Assembly (NCBI RefSeq): GCF_023074835.1
Contig: NZ_JALLGW010000001.1
Span: 1,612,001-1,676,000 of the forward strand
Direction: 5' to 3'
DNA: 64,000 nucleotides
DNA from: Halomarina salina
GTDB lineage: Archaea > Halobacteriota > Halobacteria > Halobacteriales > Haloarculaceae
Below the pieces are notes generated by a model that made no database searches, was not told where the DNA came from, and saw only the letters and a program-made list of their open reading frames with translations. Every line of letters starts with the position of its first letter. Positions within the stretch are counted from its first letter, which is position 1. Shown here piece after piece: positions 24,822 through 34,508 of this stretch. A program made the position numbers and the translations under genes.

Positions 24822-26167
24822 TCCCAGTCGTCGGGCCAGAGGTCGGCCGCGCGCATCCCGCGCTCCGCGTCGGCCTCGCGCAACTGGTCGGCGAGCGTCC
24901 CCGGGTCCACCCGGTCCAGCGGGTCGGCCGAGGCCAGTTCGTCGACGAGCAGTGCCGTCAGGATGGCGTGTTCGCGGACGTCGCGGACGTCGACCTTGTC
25001 GCGCGTGTCGGCGTGGGTGTGCCCCCAGCCGCGGCCTCGCTCCGCACCGTCCGGTGGCTGGCTGTGCAACTGGAGCGCCGGGACGCCCGCCCGGACGAAC
25101 GGCCAGTGGTCGCTGTACGGGTGGGGCTGCTCGGTGACCGAGAGCGGCTGTCCGGCGTCCGCGACGACCCGCTCGGCGAGGTCGTGGACGCCGTCGTGGC
25201 CGTGGACGTACGCCCGGAGGTTCCGCGCACGACCTGCGCCGTCGACGTTGACCACGGCCTTCACCGTCGACAGGTCCAGCGAGTCGGCCAGCGCCTCCGC
25301 ACCCATCAGCCCGGTCTCCTCGCAACTGACGCCCACCAGCCGGACGCGGCAGTCGAGGTCCATCGTGGCGAGGATACGTGCGGCGCTGACGACCGTCGTG
25401 ATACCACAGCCGTTGTCCTGCGCCCCCTCTGCGATGTCGTGCGCGTCGAAGTGCGCGACGACGACCACCTCCTCGTCCGTGTCGGGGCCGAGCGTCCCGA
25501 CGACGTTCCGGCTCTCGGCGCGGTCGGTCGTCGCGCTCACCCGGACGGTCGCCTCCGCACCCAGGTCGGCGTACTCGGTGAGCCAGTCGCCCGTCTCCGT
25601 CGAGACGCCGACGCCGGGCATCGCCGCCTCGGCGTCGAACTTCAGCGAGCCGGTCGGCGGGAGCTGGCCGGGGACGTGGTTGGCGAAGACGAACGCCTGC
25701 GCGCCCGCGGCGGCCGCGTGGCCGAACTTCTCCATCCGGTGGACGAACCGGCCCTTCTCGGGCGGCGTGTCGGTGCTGGCGACGGCGATACCCCCGGCCA
25801 GTTCCTCGCCGACGTCGTCTATCTCGTCGGGCGTGCCGTAGCCCACGTCGACGAGCGGCCCGGTGACGTCGCCCGCCGGGGAGTACGGCAGCGCGATGGT
25901 CTCGAACGAGCGCTCGACCGGTTCGCCGTCGCGCTCGGCGCGAACCGCGAGTTCCGCGTCGCCGCGCGTCCAGCGGTGCATCTCGAACGGTTCGACCTGG
26001 GGGTCGGCGTCGACCGCCTCGAACGCCTCCGAGACGAGGTCGGCGGCCTTCCGCTCGCCGGGGGAGCCGCCCATCCGGTCGCCGAGTTCGGTGAGTCGGG
26101 TGAGGAACGTCCACGGGTAGTCGTCGCGCCACGCGCGCCCGAGCGCGGCGTCGGTGTCGTCGTCCAT
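24818..26167 (-). CDS. M28-family zinc aminopeptidase
   Basis: 449 aa. Co-catalytic zinc residues by motif: H and D in VVVAHFDAHDIAEGAQDNGCG, the catalytic EE in SCEETGLMGAEAL, D in VVNVDGAGRA, and H in GHTHADTRDKVD. A PA-like insert lies around residues 110-200. No signal peptide or membrane helix is visible, so it is probably cytoplasmic. It would release N-terminal residues or cleave short peptides, complementing PepF and PAN next door. ATG at 26167; divergent from pepF. Confidence 0.9.
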   Translation of the reverse strand: MDDDTDAALGRAWRDDYPWTFLTRLTELGDRMGGSPGERKAADLVSEAFEAVDADPQVEPFEMHRWTRGDAELAVRAERDGEPVERSFETIALPYSPAGDVTGPLVDVGYGTPDEIDDVGEELAGGIAVASTDTPPEKGRFVHRMEKFGHAAAAGAQAFVFANHVPGQLPPTGSLKFDAEAAMPGVGVSTETGDWLTEYADLGAEATVRVSATTDRAESRNVVGTLGPDTDEEVVVVAHFDAHDIAEGAQDNGCGITTVVSAARILATMDLDCRVRLVGVSCEETGLMGAEALADSLDLSTVKAVVNVDGAGRARNLRAYVHGHDGVHDLAERVVADAGQPLSVTEQPHPYSDHWPFVRAGVPALQLHSQPPDGAERGRGWGHTHADTRDKVDVRDVREHAILTALLVDELASADPLDRVDPGTLADQLREADAERGMRAADLWPDDWD

Positions 26168-26313
26168 GGACGGGGTTCGACCGTCGGGGGGAAAACTGTG
26201 GCCGCCTCGACCCGGCGCTCGGCGCGCCCGGCGACGCGCACTCCGGTGACCGAAAAGCGCGTGACAGCGTAGTGAACCGACGGCGTTAACACGCGTGCAA
26301 GCAACTCTCAGCC

Positions 26314-28110
26314 ATGAGTTCGGTTCCCGACCGTGGGGAAGTCGACGAGGAGTACAAGTGGAACCTCGCGGACCTCTACGACGACGACGAGGCGTGGGAG
26401 GCGGCCTACGAGGACGCCGAGGAGGAGGTCGAGGCGCTCGCCGCCTACGAGGGCGAGTTCACCGAGGACGCCGCGACGCTGCTCGCGGCGCTCGAACAGT
26501 ACGAGCGCACGATGCGACTCGTCTCGAACGTCTACTCGTACGCCAGCATGCGGAGCGACGAGGACACGCGCGACCAGGAGTACCAGGCGTTCCAGGCCCG
26601 CGCACAGTCGCTGTACGCCAGCGCGTCCTCGGCGTCGAGCTTCATGGAGCCGGAGCTGCAGGACGTCTCGCGGGAGACGCTCGACGAGTTCGTCGAGGAG
26701 GAACCCGAACTGGCGGAGTACGACCACTACTTCGACGACGTGCTGCGGATGAAGCCGCACACGCGCTCCACCGAGGTGGAGAACCTGCTCGCCGAACTGA
26801 GCGAGGTGACCGGCGCGGCCGGCGAGGTGTACACGATGCTGTCGAACGCCGACATGGAGTTCCCGAGCGTCGAGGGGCCGGACGGCGACGAGGTGGAGGT
26901 GACGCAGTCGAACTTCACGAAGCACCTCAAGCACCCGGACCGCGAGTTCCGCCAGCGCGTCCACGAGTCGTTCTACGAGGAGTGGGAGTCGGTGCGGAAC
27001 GCCGTGGGCGCGTCGTTCAAGAACAGCGTGAAGGCCGACACGAAGCTCGCCGAGGCGCGCAACTACGACACCGCCCGCGAGGCGGCCCTCGACGGGCCGA
27101 ACGTCCCCGTCGAGGTGTACGACACGCTCGTCGAGACGGTCAACGACAACCTCGACGTCCTCCACGACCACGCCGACCTGAAACGCGAGGCGCTCGGGGT
27201 CGACGAACTGCAGATGTGGGACCTCTACGCGCCCATCGCCGACGGCGAGAGCCCCAACGTGAGCTACGAGGAGGCCAAGGAGTACATCGTCGACGCCGTC
27301 GAGCCACTGGGCGAGGAGTACCAGTCCCGACTCGCGGAGGGCCTCGACTCGCGCTGGGTCGACGTCTACGAGAACACCGGGAAGCGCTCGGGGGCGTACT
27401 CGGGTGGCACGTACGACAGCCAGCCGTTCATCCTGATGAACTACCAGGACGACATCGCCTCGATGTTCACGCTGGCCCACGAACTCGGCCACTCGCTGCA
27501 CTCCGACCGCACCAGCGACGAACAGCCGTTCGTCTACTCGAACTACGAGATATTCGTCGCCGAGGTGGCCAGCACCGTCAACGAGACGCTGCTCACCCAC
27601 CACCTGCTGGAGACGGTCGAGGACGAGCAGTTCCGCCGCCACGTCCTCGACGAGTACCTCGAACGGTTCCGCTCGACGCTGTTCCGCCAGACGATGTTCG
27701 CGGAGTTCGAACAGCGCGCCCACGAGAAGAGCGAGGCGGGCGAGGCGCTCACCCCGGACGTGCTCGACGACATCTACGGCGACCTGAAGCGGACCTACTA
27801 CGAACCGGCCGAGGTGGACGACGCCATCGCGCGCGAGTGGATGCGCATCCCGCACTTCTACCGCGCGTACTACGTCTACCAGTACGCGACGGGCATCTCG
27901 GCGGCCGTCGCCATCGTCGACCGCATCCGGGACGAGGGCGACGTGGCCGCCGAGGAGTACCGTCGCTTCCTCGACTCCGGCGCGCGGGAGTACCCCCTCG
28001 AACTGCTCCGCATCGCGGGCGTCGACATGGCGTCGCCCGACCCCGTCGAGTCGGCCATCGCCACGTACGGCGAGTTCGTCGAGGAGATGCGAGAACTCGT
28101 CGTCGACTGA
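26314..28110 (+). CDS. pepF: Oligoendopeptidase F (M3B)
   Basis: 598 aa, full family length. The zinc site is H389-ELGH-393 in FTLAHELGHSLHS, with the third ligand Glu in FVAEVASTVNE about 25 residues later. The N-terminal helical half begins EYKWNLADLYDDDEAWEAAYED, and the C-terminal IPHFYRAYYVYQYATGISAA is typical. It cleaves oligopeptides in the cytoplasm, probably including proteasome products. A GTTAAC about 28 nt before the ATG is a plausible promoter element. Confidence 0.95.
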   Translation: MSSVPDRGEVDEEYKWNLADLYDDDEAWEAAYEDAEEEVEALAAYEGEFTEDAATLLAALEQYERTMRLVSNVYSYASMRSDEDTRDQEYQAFQARAQSLYASASSASSFMEPELQDVSRETLDEFVEEEPELAEYDHYFDDVLRMKPHTRSTEVENLLAELSEVTGAAGEVYTMLSNADMEFPSVEGPDGDEVEVTQSNFTKHLKHPDREFRQRVHESFYEEWESVRNAVGASFKNSVKADTKLAEARNYDTAREAALDGPNVPVEVYDTLVETVNDNLDVLHDHADLKREALGVDELQMWDLYAPIADGESPNVSYEEAKEYIVDAVEPLGEEYQSRLAEGLDSRWVDVYENTGKRSGAYSGGTYDSQPFILMNYQDDIASMFTLAHELGHSLHSDRTSDEQPFVYSNYEIFVAEVASTVNETLLTHHLLETVEDEQFRRHVLDEYLERFRSTLFRQTMFAEFEQRAHEKSEAGEALTPDVLDDIYGDLKRTYYEPAEVDDAIAREWMRIPHFYRAYYVYQYATGISAAVAIVDRIRDEGDVAAEEYRRFLDSGAREYPLELLRIAGVDMASPDPVESAIATYGEFVEEMRELVVD

Positions 28111-28155
28111 GGGTCGCTCCGTCTGACGGCCGGAATCGTCGGGGACCCAAAGTCA

Positions 28156-28162
28156 CTTTTAG
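28156..28162 (+). promoter_or_regulatory. TATA-like element of the PAN gene
   Basis: CTTTTAG lies 27-33 nt before the ATG at 28189, the normal spacing for a leaderless haloarchaeal transcript. Confidence 0.45.
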
Positions 28163-28188
28163 CTCAGTCACGTACTCGGACCAACCAC

Positions 28189-29409
28189 ATGTCACGCAGC
28201 CCCTCGTTGCCGGATCGGCCCACCCTCGAACTCGATCCGGAGATGTCGCCGTCGGAGCGGCTGGAAGCGCTGCGCGAACACTTCGCCCGCCTCGTCGAGG
28301 TCAACGACAAGCTCAGCGACCAGATCGACGCCGCCGAGGAGAAGCAGCAGTCGCTCAGCAACGATGTCGACAGCCTCCAGCGACAGAACGAGACGCTGAA
28401 GAGCGCCGCCCGCTACATCGCGACGGTCGAGGAGGTCAACGACGAGGAGGTCGTCCTGAAACAGCACGGCAACAACCAGGAGGTCCTCACCGAGGCCGTC
28501 CCCCGCATCCTCGACGAGGTGGAGGCCGGCGACCGCGTCGCCATCAACGACTCCTTCGCCATCCAGTCGGTCCTGAGTACGGAGACCGACGCCCGCGCAC
28601 AGGCGATGGAGGTCGACGCCAGCCCCGGGGTCACCTACGAGGACATCGGCGGCCTCGAACACCAGATTCGCGAGGTCCGGGAGGCCGTCGAACAGCCGCT
28701 CCTCGACCCCGACCAGTTCACCGAGGTCGGTATCGAACCGCCAGCGGGCGTCCTCCTCCACGGCCCGCCCGGCACGGGGAAGACGATGCTCGCGAAGGCC
28801 GTCGCCAACGAGACCGACGCGACGTTCATCAAGATGGCCGGCTCCGAACTCGTCCAGAAGTTCATCGGCGAGGGCGCGCGCCTCGTCCGCGACCTGTTCG
28901 AACTCGCCGGGGAGCGCGAACCCGCCATCATCTTCATCGACGAGATCGACGCCATCGCCTCGAAGCGCACCGACTCGAAGACATCGGGCGACGCCGAGGT
29001 CCAGCGGACGATGATGCAGCTGCTCTCGGAGATGGACGGCTTCGACGACCGCGGTGAGATTCGCGTCATCGCGGCGACGAACCGCTTCGACATGCTCGAC
29101 CGCGCCATCCTCCGCCCCGGCCGGTTCGACCGCCTCATCGAGGTGCCCGAACCCGAACTGGAGGGTCGCAAGCGCATCCTCGAGATTCACACCGGCGAGA
29201 TGCCCATCGACGACGCGGTCGACCTCGAAGCGGTCGCCGACATGACCGAGGGGTTCAGCGGCGCGGAACTCGCCAGTCTCTCGACGGAGGCCGGGATGTT
29301 CGCCATCCGCGACGGCCGCACGACCGTCGAGATGCAGGACTTCGAGGACGCCTACGGGAAGGTGAGCCACGAGGACGACACCAGCGGGACGCCCGTCGCC
29401 TTCCAATAG
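28189..29409 (+). CDS. pan: Proteasome-activating nucleotidase
   Basis: 406 aa AAA+ ATPase. Residues about 20-80 form a coiled coil; an OB-fold follows (VEEVNDEEVVLKQHG ... SFAIQSVL). The ATPase domain has Walker A GPPGTGKTM, Walker B IIFIDEIDAIA, sensor ATNRFDMLDRAILRPGRFDR, and a C-terminal helical lid. It unfolds substrates and feeds them to the 20S proteasome. The last three residues are AFQ, close to the HbYX gate-opening motif but with Phe for Tyr. Followed by a T-rich stretch that may end transcription. Confidence 0.95.
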   Translation: MSRSPSLPDRPTLELDPEMSPSERLEALREHFARLVEVNDKLSDQIDAAEEKQQSLSNDVDSLQRQNETLKSAARYIATVEEVNDEEVVLKQHGNNQEVLTEAVPRILDEVEAGDRVAINDSFAIQSVLSTETDARAQAMEVDASPGVTYEDIGGLEHQIREVREAVEQPLLDPDQFTEVGIEPPAGVLLHGPPGTGKTMLAKAVANETDATFIKMAGSELVQKFIGEGARLVRDLFELAGEREPAIIFIDEIDAIASKRTDSKTSGDAEVQRTMMQLLSEMDGFDDRGEIRVIAATNRFDMLDRAILRPGRFDRLIEVPEPELEGRKRILEIHTGEMPIDDAVDLEAVADMTEGFSGAELASLSTEAGMFAIRDGRTTVEMQDFEDAYGKVSHEDDTSGTPVAFQ

Positions 29410-29410
29410 C

Positions 29411-29426
29411 ACGTTTTTCTTCTTCG
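29411..29426 (+). terminator. Probable oligo-T terminator after PAN
   Basis: Immediately after the PAN stop codon comes ACGTTTTTCTTCTTC. Archaeal RNA polymerase terminates at such T-rich tracts on the coding strand without needing a hairpin. The rest of the 254-nt spacer to the decarboxylase is simple CTCGCTCG-type sequence without a gene. Confidence 0.45.
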
Positions 29427-29663
29427 GGTGCGCTCGCTCACTCGCGTTGCTCGTTCGCTCGCCGACCACTCCTCGAAAAACCTGCACTAAAAAGGCCGCT
29501 CGCTCGGCTTCGCCTCGCTCGCGGTACTGTGGACTTGTTTCTACCGCACCGCCAACAGCACTGCTACCGCCCTCGCTGGCTCGTCGTCGCCGAGTGTGCG
29601 CCACCGTCGCACCGTTCGCGCGATGCGAAAGGCGTTACCTCGTCCTGCCGCTACTCCCGGCCG

Positions 29664-30131
29664 ATGGGAACGATTCGGGTCGTCTGGGGCACCGCCAGCG
29701 CACCCACGGCGATGTCGTCGTACGACGCGGCGCTTGCGGACGCGGGCATCGAGAACTACAACCTCGTCTCGGTGTCGTCGGTCATCCCGAGCGACGCGCA
29801 CGTCGAACGCGTGGGGACCGCCCCGGACCTCGGGCCGGTCGGCGAGCGACTGACCGTCGTCGAGGGGCGTTCGACGGTCGAGGACGGTCCCGCCGCGGCC
29901 GGACTGGCCTGGGCGACGACCGAGGACGGCACCGGCCTGTTCTACGAGTCGTCCGGTCGAGCGGGCGAGAGCGTCCGCGAGGAGGTTCGGGCGGGCCTCC
30001 GGGCCGGGATGGACCTGCGTGACTGGGCGTTCGTCGACGAGGGCTGTGAGGTGGTGACCGCCGACTCGGGCGACGGGTTCACGACGGCCGTCGTCCTCGC
30101 GGTGTACGGCCGCAGTTCGCCGTTGCTCTGA
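29664..30131 (+). CDS. Pyruvoyl-dependent arginine decarboxylase
   Basis: 155 aa, proenzyme length of the family. The self-cleavage site is S38-S39 in NLVSVSSVIPSDAHV; serinolysis there would leave a pyruvoyl group on the alpha subunit. GLAWATTEDGTGLFYESSG and FTTAVVLAVYG match the rest of the family. It makes agmatine from arginine, feeding polyamine synthesis and, in archaea, tRNA-Ile2 agmatidine. ATG at 29664. DUF5811 follows on the same strand. Confidence 0.92.
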   Translation: MGTIRVVWGTASAPTAMSSYDAALADAGIENYNLVSVSSVIPSDAHVERVGTAPDLGPVGERLTVVEGRSTVEDGPAAAGLAWATTEDGTGLFYESSGRAGESVREEVRAGLRAGMDLRDWAFVDEGCEVVTADSGDGFTTAVVLAVYGRSSPLL

Positions 30132-30182
30132 GCGAGCCGACCCCGTATGCTTTAAGACCTCGCTCCACTTCTCTCTCCGCGA

Positions 30183-30512
30183 ATGTACGGCAACGCACCG
30201 TACGCGGGGTACGAGGGAGAACCGCCGTCGCCCGAGGCGGTCGACCGACTGCGCCGCGAGACCGAAGGAGTGGCCGCCCTGACCCGTGACCTCCTCCCCG
30301 ACGAGTTCGTCGTCGGGTCGGACCTCCGGCAGGGGATGGAGGGGCCACAGGGGACCGTCGCCGTTCGACCGCCCGTGGGGGACCTGGTACGGACTGGCGT
30401 GAGCGCCGACACGACCGACGAAGAGCGCACCGGACTCGCACACGAACTCGCCGCCGGGGCTGCGATGCAGGTGAAACAGGCGGTCAACGACATCTCGCCG
30501 ACGGCCGGCTGA
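30183..30512 (+). CDS. Conserved haloarchaeal protein (DUF5811-like)
   Basis: 109 aa soluble protein: MYGNAPYAGYEGEPPSPEAVDRL, then RRETEGVAALTRDLLPDEF, a beta region GPQGTVAVRPPVG and a C-terminal helix HELAAGAAMQVKQAVND. No catalytic motif is recognisable. It has its own promoter: TTTAAG at 30151-30156, 27 nt before the ATG, so the transcript is probably leaderless. Downstream of the arginine decarboxylase, but no functional link is shown. Confidence 0.8.
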   Translation: MYGNAPYAGYEGEPPSPEAVDRLRRETEGVAALTRDLLPDEFVVGSDLRQGMEGPQGTVAVRPPVGDLVRTGVSADTTDEERTGLAHELAAGAAMQVKQAVNDISPTAG

Positions 30513-30561
30513 GCGCTGGCCGACCGGAGTTCGGAATCGTGCAGCCGTTTCCCCGCCGTTC

Positions 30562-31521
30562 TCAGAGCAACAGCCCGTTCTGGAGCAGCGAGACCAGCGC
30601 CGTCACGGTCACCACGCTACAGAGCGTCGAGACGAGCACGACCGAACTGGCGAACTCCGAGGCGAGCGTCGCGTCGGTCTCGCCGAACTCGACGAGCAGG
30701 ATGAGCGGCGTCACCGCCGCGGGCGTCGCACATTCGAGGACGAACACCGCGCCGACCGTCCCGTCGAGGCCGAACCCGACGCTGTTGAGGCCGAGGGCGA
30801 CGCCGAGCCCGACGACGGGTGCGACGAGCAGTTTCAACCCCGTCGACAGCGAGACGACCCCGAGCGACGAGCGGACGTCCGTCCCGACGAGTTCGCTGCC
30901 GAGCATCACGAGCATCAGCGGGATGGCGGCGTTGCCGACGAGTTCCAGCGTCGTCATCAGCGTCCCGTCCTCGGGCGGGGCGACCCCCGCGAAGCGAATC
31001 GCGATGGCGACGACCACCGCGTAGACGAGCGGGATGGTGAACACCTGCCGGATGGCCGTCGCCCCGACGTCGCCGCCGCTCCGGGCGGCGATGTAGACGC
31101 CGTGCGTGTAGACGATGACGCTCTGGGCGGCGAGGTAGAGCACGGCGGTCGAACGGCCGACGGCACCGAATGCAAACGCCGACAGCGGGATGCCGTAGTT
31201 GCCGCAGTTCGGGTAGACGCTCGTCAGCACCGCCGCGCTCAACAGCGGTTCCTCGACGCCAGCCAGGCGGACGACGGCCTCGACGAGGACGACCATCACG
31301 GCGAAGAAGGCGACGATGCCGACGCCGAGCGAGACGAGCGTCCCGCCTTCGATGTCGGTCGTCAGCAGGCTGTGGAAGACGAGCGCCGGGGCGAAGAAGT
31401 AGACGACGACGGTGTTCAGCGGGTCGACGTCGAGTCCCTGCGTCCGGCCCAGCAGGAAGCCGACGGCGGCGATGGCGACGACCGGAGCGATGGCAGAGAC
31501 GAATATCGACGCCAGTGACAC
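30562..31521 (-). CDS. AEC (auxin efflux carrier)-family transporter
   Basis: 319 aa with about ten membrane segments in two repeats. Family signatures: FFAPALVFHSLLTTDIEG in the first half, YPNCGNYGIPLSAFAFG in the middle crossing, and AIPLMLVMLGSELVG in the second half. These secondary carriers move organic anions such as malate; the substrate is unknown here. The start codon is GTG at 31521. No neighbour on the same strand is close enough to suggest an operon. Confidence 0.87.
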   Translation of the reverse strand: MSLASIFVSAIAPVVAIAAVGFLLGRTQGLDVDPLNTVVVYFFAPALVFHSLLTTDIEGGTLVSLGVGIVAFFAVMVVLVEAVVRLAGVEEPLLSAAVLTSVYPNCGNYGIPLSAFAFGAVGRSTAVLYLAAQSVIVYTHGVYIAARSGGDVGATAIRQVFTIPLVYAVVVAIAIRFAGVAPPEDGTLMTTLELVGNAAIPLMLVMLGSELVGTDVRSSLGVVSLSTGLKLLVAPVVGLGVALGLNSVGFGLDGTVGAVFVLECATPAAVTPLILLVEFGETDATLASEFASSVVLVSTLCSVVTVTALVSLLQNGLLL

Positions 31522-31649
31522 GGTTCGTCCGATGAGCGACGGCGTTAGAAACGTTCCGGGATGGCACGACCGCTCGGCGAGAACGAAGCGTCACGGGCGC
31601 TACGGAGAACGGCTACCGTGGTCGTCGACGGCCGGCGCCCGTGGTCCGC

Positions 31650-31838
31650 CTACTCGGAGTCCGGCGGGTCCACGAACAACGCGTAGCCGACCATGCCCGT
31701 CGCTGGCAGACTGCCGCCCGCCAGTCCGAACACGAGTGACAGCGAGCTCACGACCGCTGCACACGCGCCGAGGACGAGCGTCAGTGGAATAGCCGCTAAC
31801 ACGACGTCGTGTCGGCTCGACGCTTCGCTCTCTGACAT
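31650..31838 (-). CDS. Small two-helix membrane protein, unknown function
   Basis: 62 aa. A charged start (MSESEASSRHD) is followed by two hydrophobic segments, VVLAAIPLTLVLGACAAVVS and SLVFGLAGGSLPATGMVGYALFV, and a short acidic tail PPDSE. The codon use resembles the neighbouring genes. The upstream region at about 31862-31878 (reverse strand TACTCTTAATTAGG) gives a strong AT-rich promoter. It lies between the AEC gene and infB. I do not recognise a family. Confidence 0.6.
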   Translation of the reverse strand: MSESEASSRHDVVLAAIPLTLVLGACAAVVSSLSLVFGLAGGSLPATGMVGYALFVDPPDSE

Positions 31839-31901
31839 GGTGTCGGTCGGCTACGAAACGCACCTAATTAAGAGTAATTACTGGCGTGGGCAAGGGGGTT
31901 C

Positions 31902-33707
31902 TCACTTCCCCCAGAACGGGTCCACCTTCCGGCGTTTCTCCAGGTACATCGACAACGCCTCCCGTTCGTCGGCGGGGATATCCTCCTTCAGCTCCTGTTC
32001 GAGAATCTTCGCGTGCTTCTCGGGGAGTTCGGCCCAGAGTTCGTCGCCCTCGTCTATCTGGCGGCCGACCGTCGGGCCGTCGATGGAGACGGAGACGCGT
32101 TCGCCCGCTCGGGCCTCGTCGACGTCCTCGCCCTGACTCTGGATGGCTTTCAGCGTCCCGATGCGGTTGGGGTCGTTACCCTGGAACTTCGCGGCGGGCG
32201 TGTTGCGCCGGAGCGTCCCCGAGAGCACCTCGACGCCCACGACGGCGGGGCTCGACTGGCGGAACACGTGGTCCTCGAGGATACGGAACCGACACGGGCG
32301 GCGGATCTTGTCGAGGACCGCCGACTGCTGTTCGCGCTCCATCTCCTCGACGAACTCCTCGTACTCGTTGATGAGCTGGTAGATGACGTCGTCCTCGAAC
32401 AGGCGGATGTTCCGGTCGTTCGCCTCGCGGCGCGCGTCCGGGAGGACGTCGACGTTGAACGCGAGGATGACCTCGTGTTTCGTCTCGTCGGCGGTGGAGG
32501 CGACGGCGATGTCCCGCGGTGCGACGTCGCCGACCTCGGCGCGGACGATGGGAATCTCGGCCTCTTCGAGGGCGTTGGCGATGGCCTCCAGCGACCCGAG
32601 GGTATCGGCCTTCACGACGACGCCGTTCTCGGCGGTGTCGACCTCTATCTCCGCGAGTTCCTCGCGGACCTCCTCGATGACCTCTGCTTCGCTACGGTCT
32701 CGGACGACGCGGACGGGCGCGCCCGCCAGCGCGTCGTCAAGGTCGGGTGCGGCGATCTTCACCCCGGCGGCGGCCGACACCTCGTCGACCTTCTCGAAGC
32801 GCTTCTCGGTGCGAATCTCCGCGAGCGGCTGTGGCTGGAGCAGCGCGCGGACCTCGGTGACGATGGGGTCGTTCTTCGCGCCGACGACGACGGTGTCGTC
32901 GGTCCGGATGGAGCCGTCGTACAGCACCACGTCGAGCGTCGTGCCGAAGCCGCGTTCCTCCTTGACTTCGAGGACCGTCCCCGCGCCGGGGCCGGTCGTG
33001 TCGATGGACATCTCCTCTTTCATGTAGCGCTGTGAGAGGCCCATCAGCACGGCCAGCAGGTCGGGGACGCCCTCGCCCGTCTCGGCGGAGACGGGGACGA
33101 CGCCGATGTTCCCCCGGAAGTTCTGGACGCGCCAGTACATGTCCGCCGAGAAGTCGTTGTCCGAGAGCTCGCCGATTATCTCGTAGAGCTTCTCGTTGAG
33201 CGTCTGCTCGGCGCGGTCGGACTGCGCTTCGAGGGACTGCTGGATGGGGGTGTCGGGCTGTGGGTTCCACCCCGGCGTCGTGTCGACCTTGTTCGCGGCG
33301 ACGATGAACGGCGTCTGGGTGCGTTTGAGGATGTCGATGGCTTCCAGCGTCTGTGGCTGGAACCCGTCGTTGACGTCGACGACGAGGACGGCGATGTCCG
33401 CCAGCGCGCCCCCGCGCGAGCGGAGCGTCGAGAACGAGTGGTGGCCCGGCGTGTCGATGAACAGCAGGCCCGGCAGGTCGAAGTCGTCCGGGTCGACGAG
33501 TCGCCCGGCGATGTCGGAGATGGTCGCGAGGGGGACGGCGGTGGCCCCGATGTGCTGCGTGATGGCTCCGGCCTCTCCCGACGTGACGGCCGACCCGCGT
33601 ACCTTGTCGAGGAGGCTGGTCTTTCCGTGGTCGACGTGTCCAAGGACCGCGACGATGGGCGTTCGTAACCCGCCACCCGCGTCCGTGGTGGTGTCCGTAT
33701 CAGACAT
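31902..33707 (-). CDS. infB: Translation initiation factor aIF-5B (IF-2 type GTPase)
   Basis: 601 aa, the short archaeal form. G1 motif GHVDHGKTSLLDK near residue 22, then IGATAVPL (switch I region), G3 DTPGHHSF, G4 NKVD. The beta barrel domains and the C-terminal EIF5B domain IV (about residues 480-570: SPAVVGVEVLSGTLRRN) follow. It promotes subunit joining and initiator tRNA positioning. No intein is present; some archaeal infB genes carry one. The promoter side faces the halocyanin gene, about 110 nt away on the same strand. Confidence 0.96.
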   Translation of the reverse strand: MSDTDTTTDAGGGLRTPIVAVLGHVDHGKTSLLDKVRGSAVTSGEAGAITQHIGATAVPLATISDIAGRLVDPDDFDLPGLLFIDTPGHHSFSTLRSRGGALADIAVLVVDVNDGFQPQTLEAIDILKRTQTPFIVAANKVDTTPGWNPQPDTPIQQSLEAQSDRAEQTLNEKLYEIIGELSDNDFSADMYWRVQNFRGNIGVVPVSAETGEGVPDLLAVLMGLSQRYMKEEMSIDTTGPGAGTVLEVKEERGFGTTLDVVLYDGSIRTDDTVVVGAKNDPIVTEVRALLQPQPLAEIRTEKRFEKVDEVSAAAGVKIAAPDLDDALAGAPVRVVRDRSEAEVIEEVREELAEIEVDTAENGVVVKADTLGSLEAIANALEEAEIPIVRAEVGDVAPRDIAVASTADETKHEVILAFNVDVLPDARREANDRNIRLFEDDVIYQLINEYEEFVEEMEREQQSAVLDKIRRPCRFRILEDHVFRQSSPAVVGVEVLSGTLRRNTPAAKFQGNDPNRIGTLKAIQSQGEDVDEARAGERVSVSIDGPTVGRQIDEGDELWAELPEKHAKILEQELKEDIPADEREALSMYLEKRRKVDPFWGK

Positions 33708-33815
33708 GGCGAAGAACTCTTGGTGTGAAACTGCCGGTGGTTCCGGTTAAGTCTTTCAGAACCGGAGCGAACCCTGCGCACACGTCGCACAGCCGTCGGT
33801 GCCCGACGCGGACGG

Positions 33816-34400
33816 TCACTCGACGGTGAACGACGCCTCCATCCCGATGCCCCGGTGGACGCTGCAGTAGTAGCTGTACTCCCCCGGCGTGTCGAACGTC
33901 TGGCTGTAGGAGAACCCGGCGTCCTGCGTATCGGACTGTCCGCCGGGCAAGTTCTCGAACCCGCCGCCCTCGGGCTGAGAGTCGACGAGCACGTTGTGGC
34001 CGCCCTGCTCCCACTCCCACGTGACGGTCCCGCCGCTGACCAGCGTGAACGACTCCGGACTGAACCGCGCCTTCCCGTCCGCCCCGACGGCGACGGTGAC
34101 TGACTCCTGGGGTTCGCTCGACGTGGGGTCGGCAGTGCTGGTCGCAGCCCCGTCGGTCCCCTCCGGGGTGGCCGTCGTCGTCTCGGCCCCACCGTCGGTC
34201 GTCGCCATCTCGCTGGTCGTCTCGTCGGTGGTCTCGGGTGCCGTCGTCGTGGTCGCCTCGGTGGTCGCACTCGGCGCTCCGGAACCGTCGGTCGGCTCGT
34301 CGGCTCCGTCCGTCGTGCCGTCCCCGCCGTCGCCGGTACAGCCAGCGAGACCGACCGCGCCGAGCAGTGCCGCCCGTCGGAGGAGGGTCCGTCTGTCCAT
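33816..34400 (-). CDS. Halocyanin-type blue copper lipoprotein
   Basis: 194 aa. The N-terminus MDRRTLLRRAALLGAVGLAGC has a twin-arginine signal and a lipobox (LAGC), so it is exported folded and lipid-anchored. A long Thr/Asp/Glu linker follows (residues about 25-95). The C-terminal plastocyanin-like domain has the type 1 copper ligands: His in GGHNVLV, Cys and His in YYCSVH, Met in GIGMEA. Halocyanins are small electron carriers at the outer membrane face. Single-domain form. Confidence 0.93.
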   Translation of the reverse strand: MDRRTLLRRAALLGAVGLAGCTGDGGDGTTDGADEPTDGSGAPSATTEATTTTAPETTDETTSEMATTDGGAETTTATPEGTDGAATSTADPTSSEPQESVTVAVGADGKARFSPESFTLVSGGTVTWEWEQGGHNVLVDSQPEGGGFENLPGGQSDTQDAGFSYSQTFDTPGEYSYYCSVHRGIGMEASFTVE

Positions 34401-34508
34401 ACGGTTCGGCGGGTGGCGGCATGCATGAACCTTGGCCCAATTCGGACCCGAGACCGCCGTGCCCGCGCCGGATTCCCGACCGACGCGCGTCGGACGACGA
34501 CACGACCG

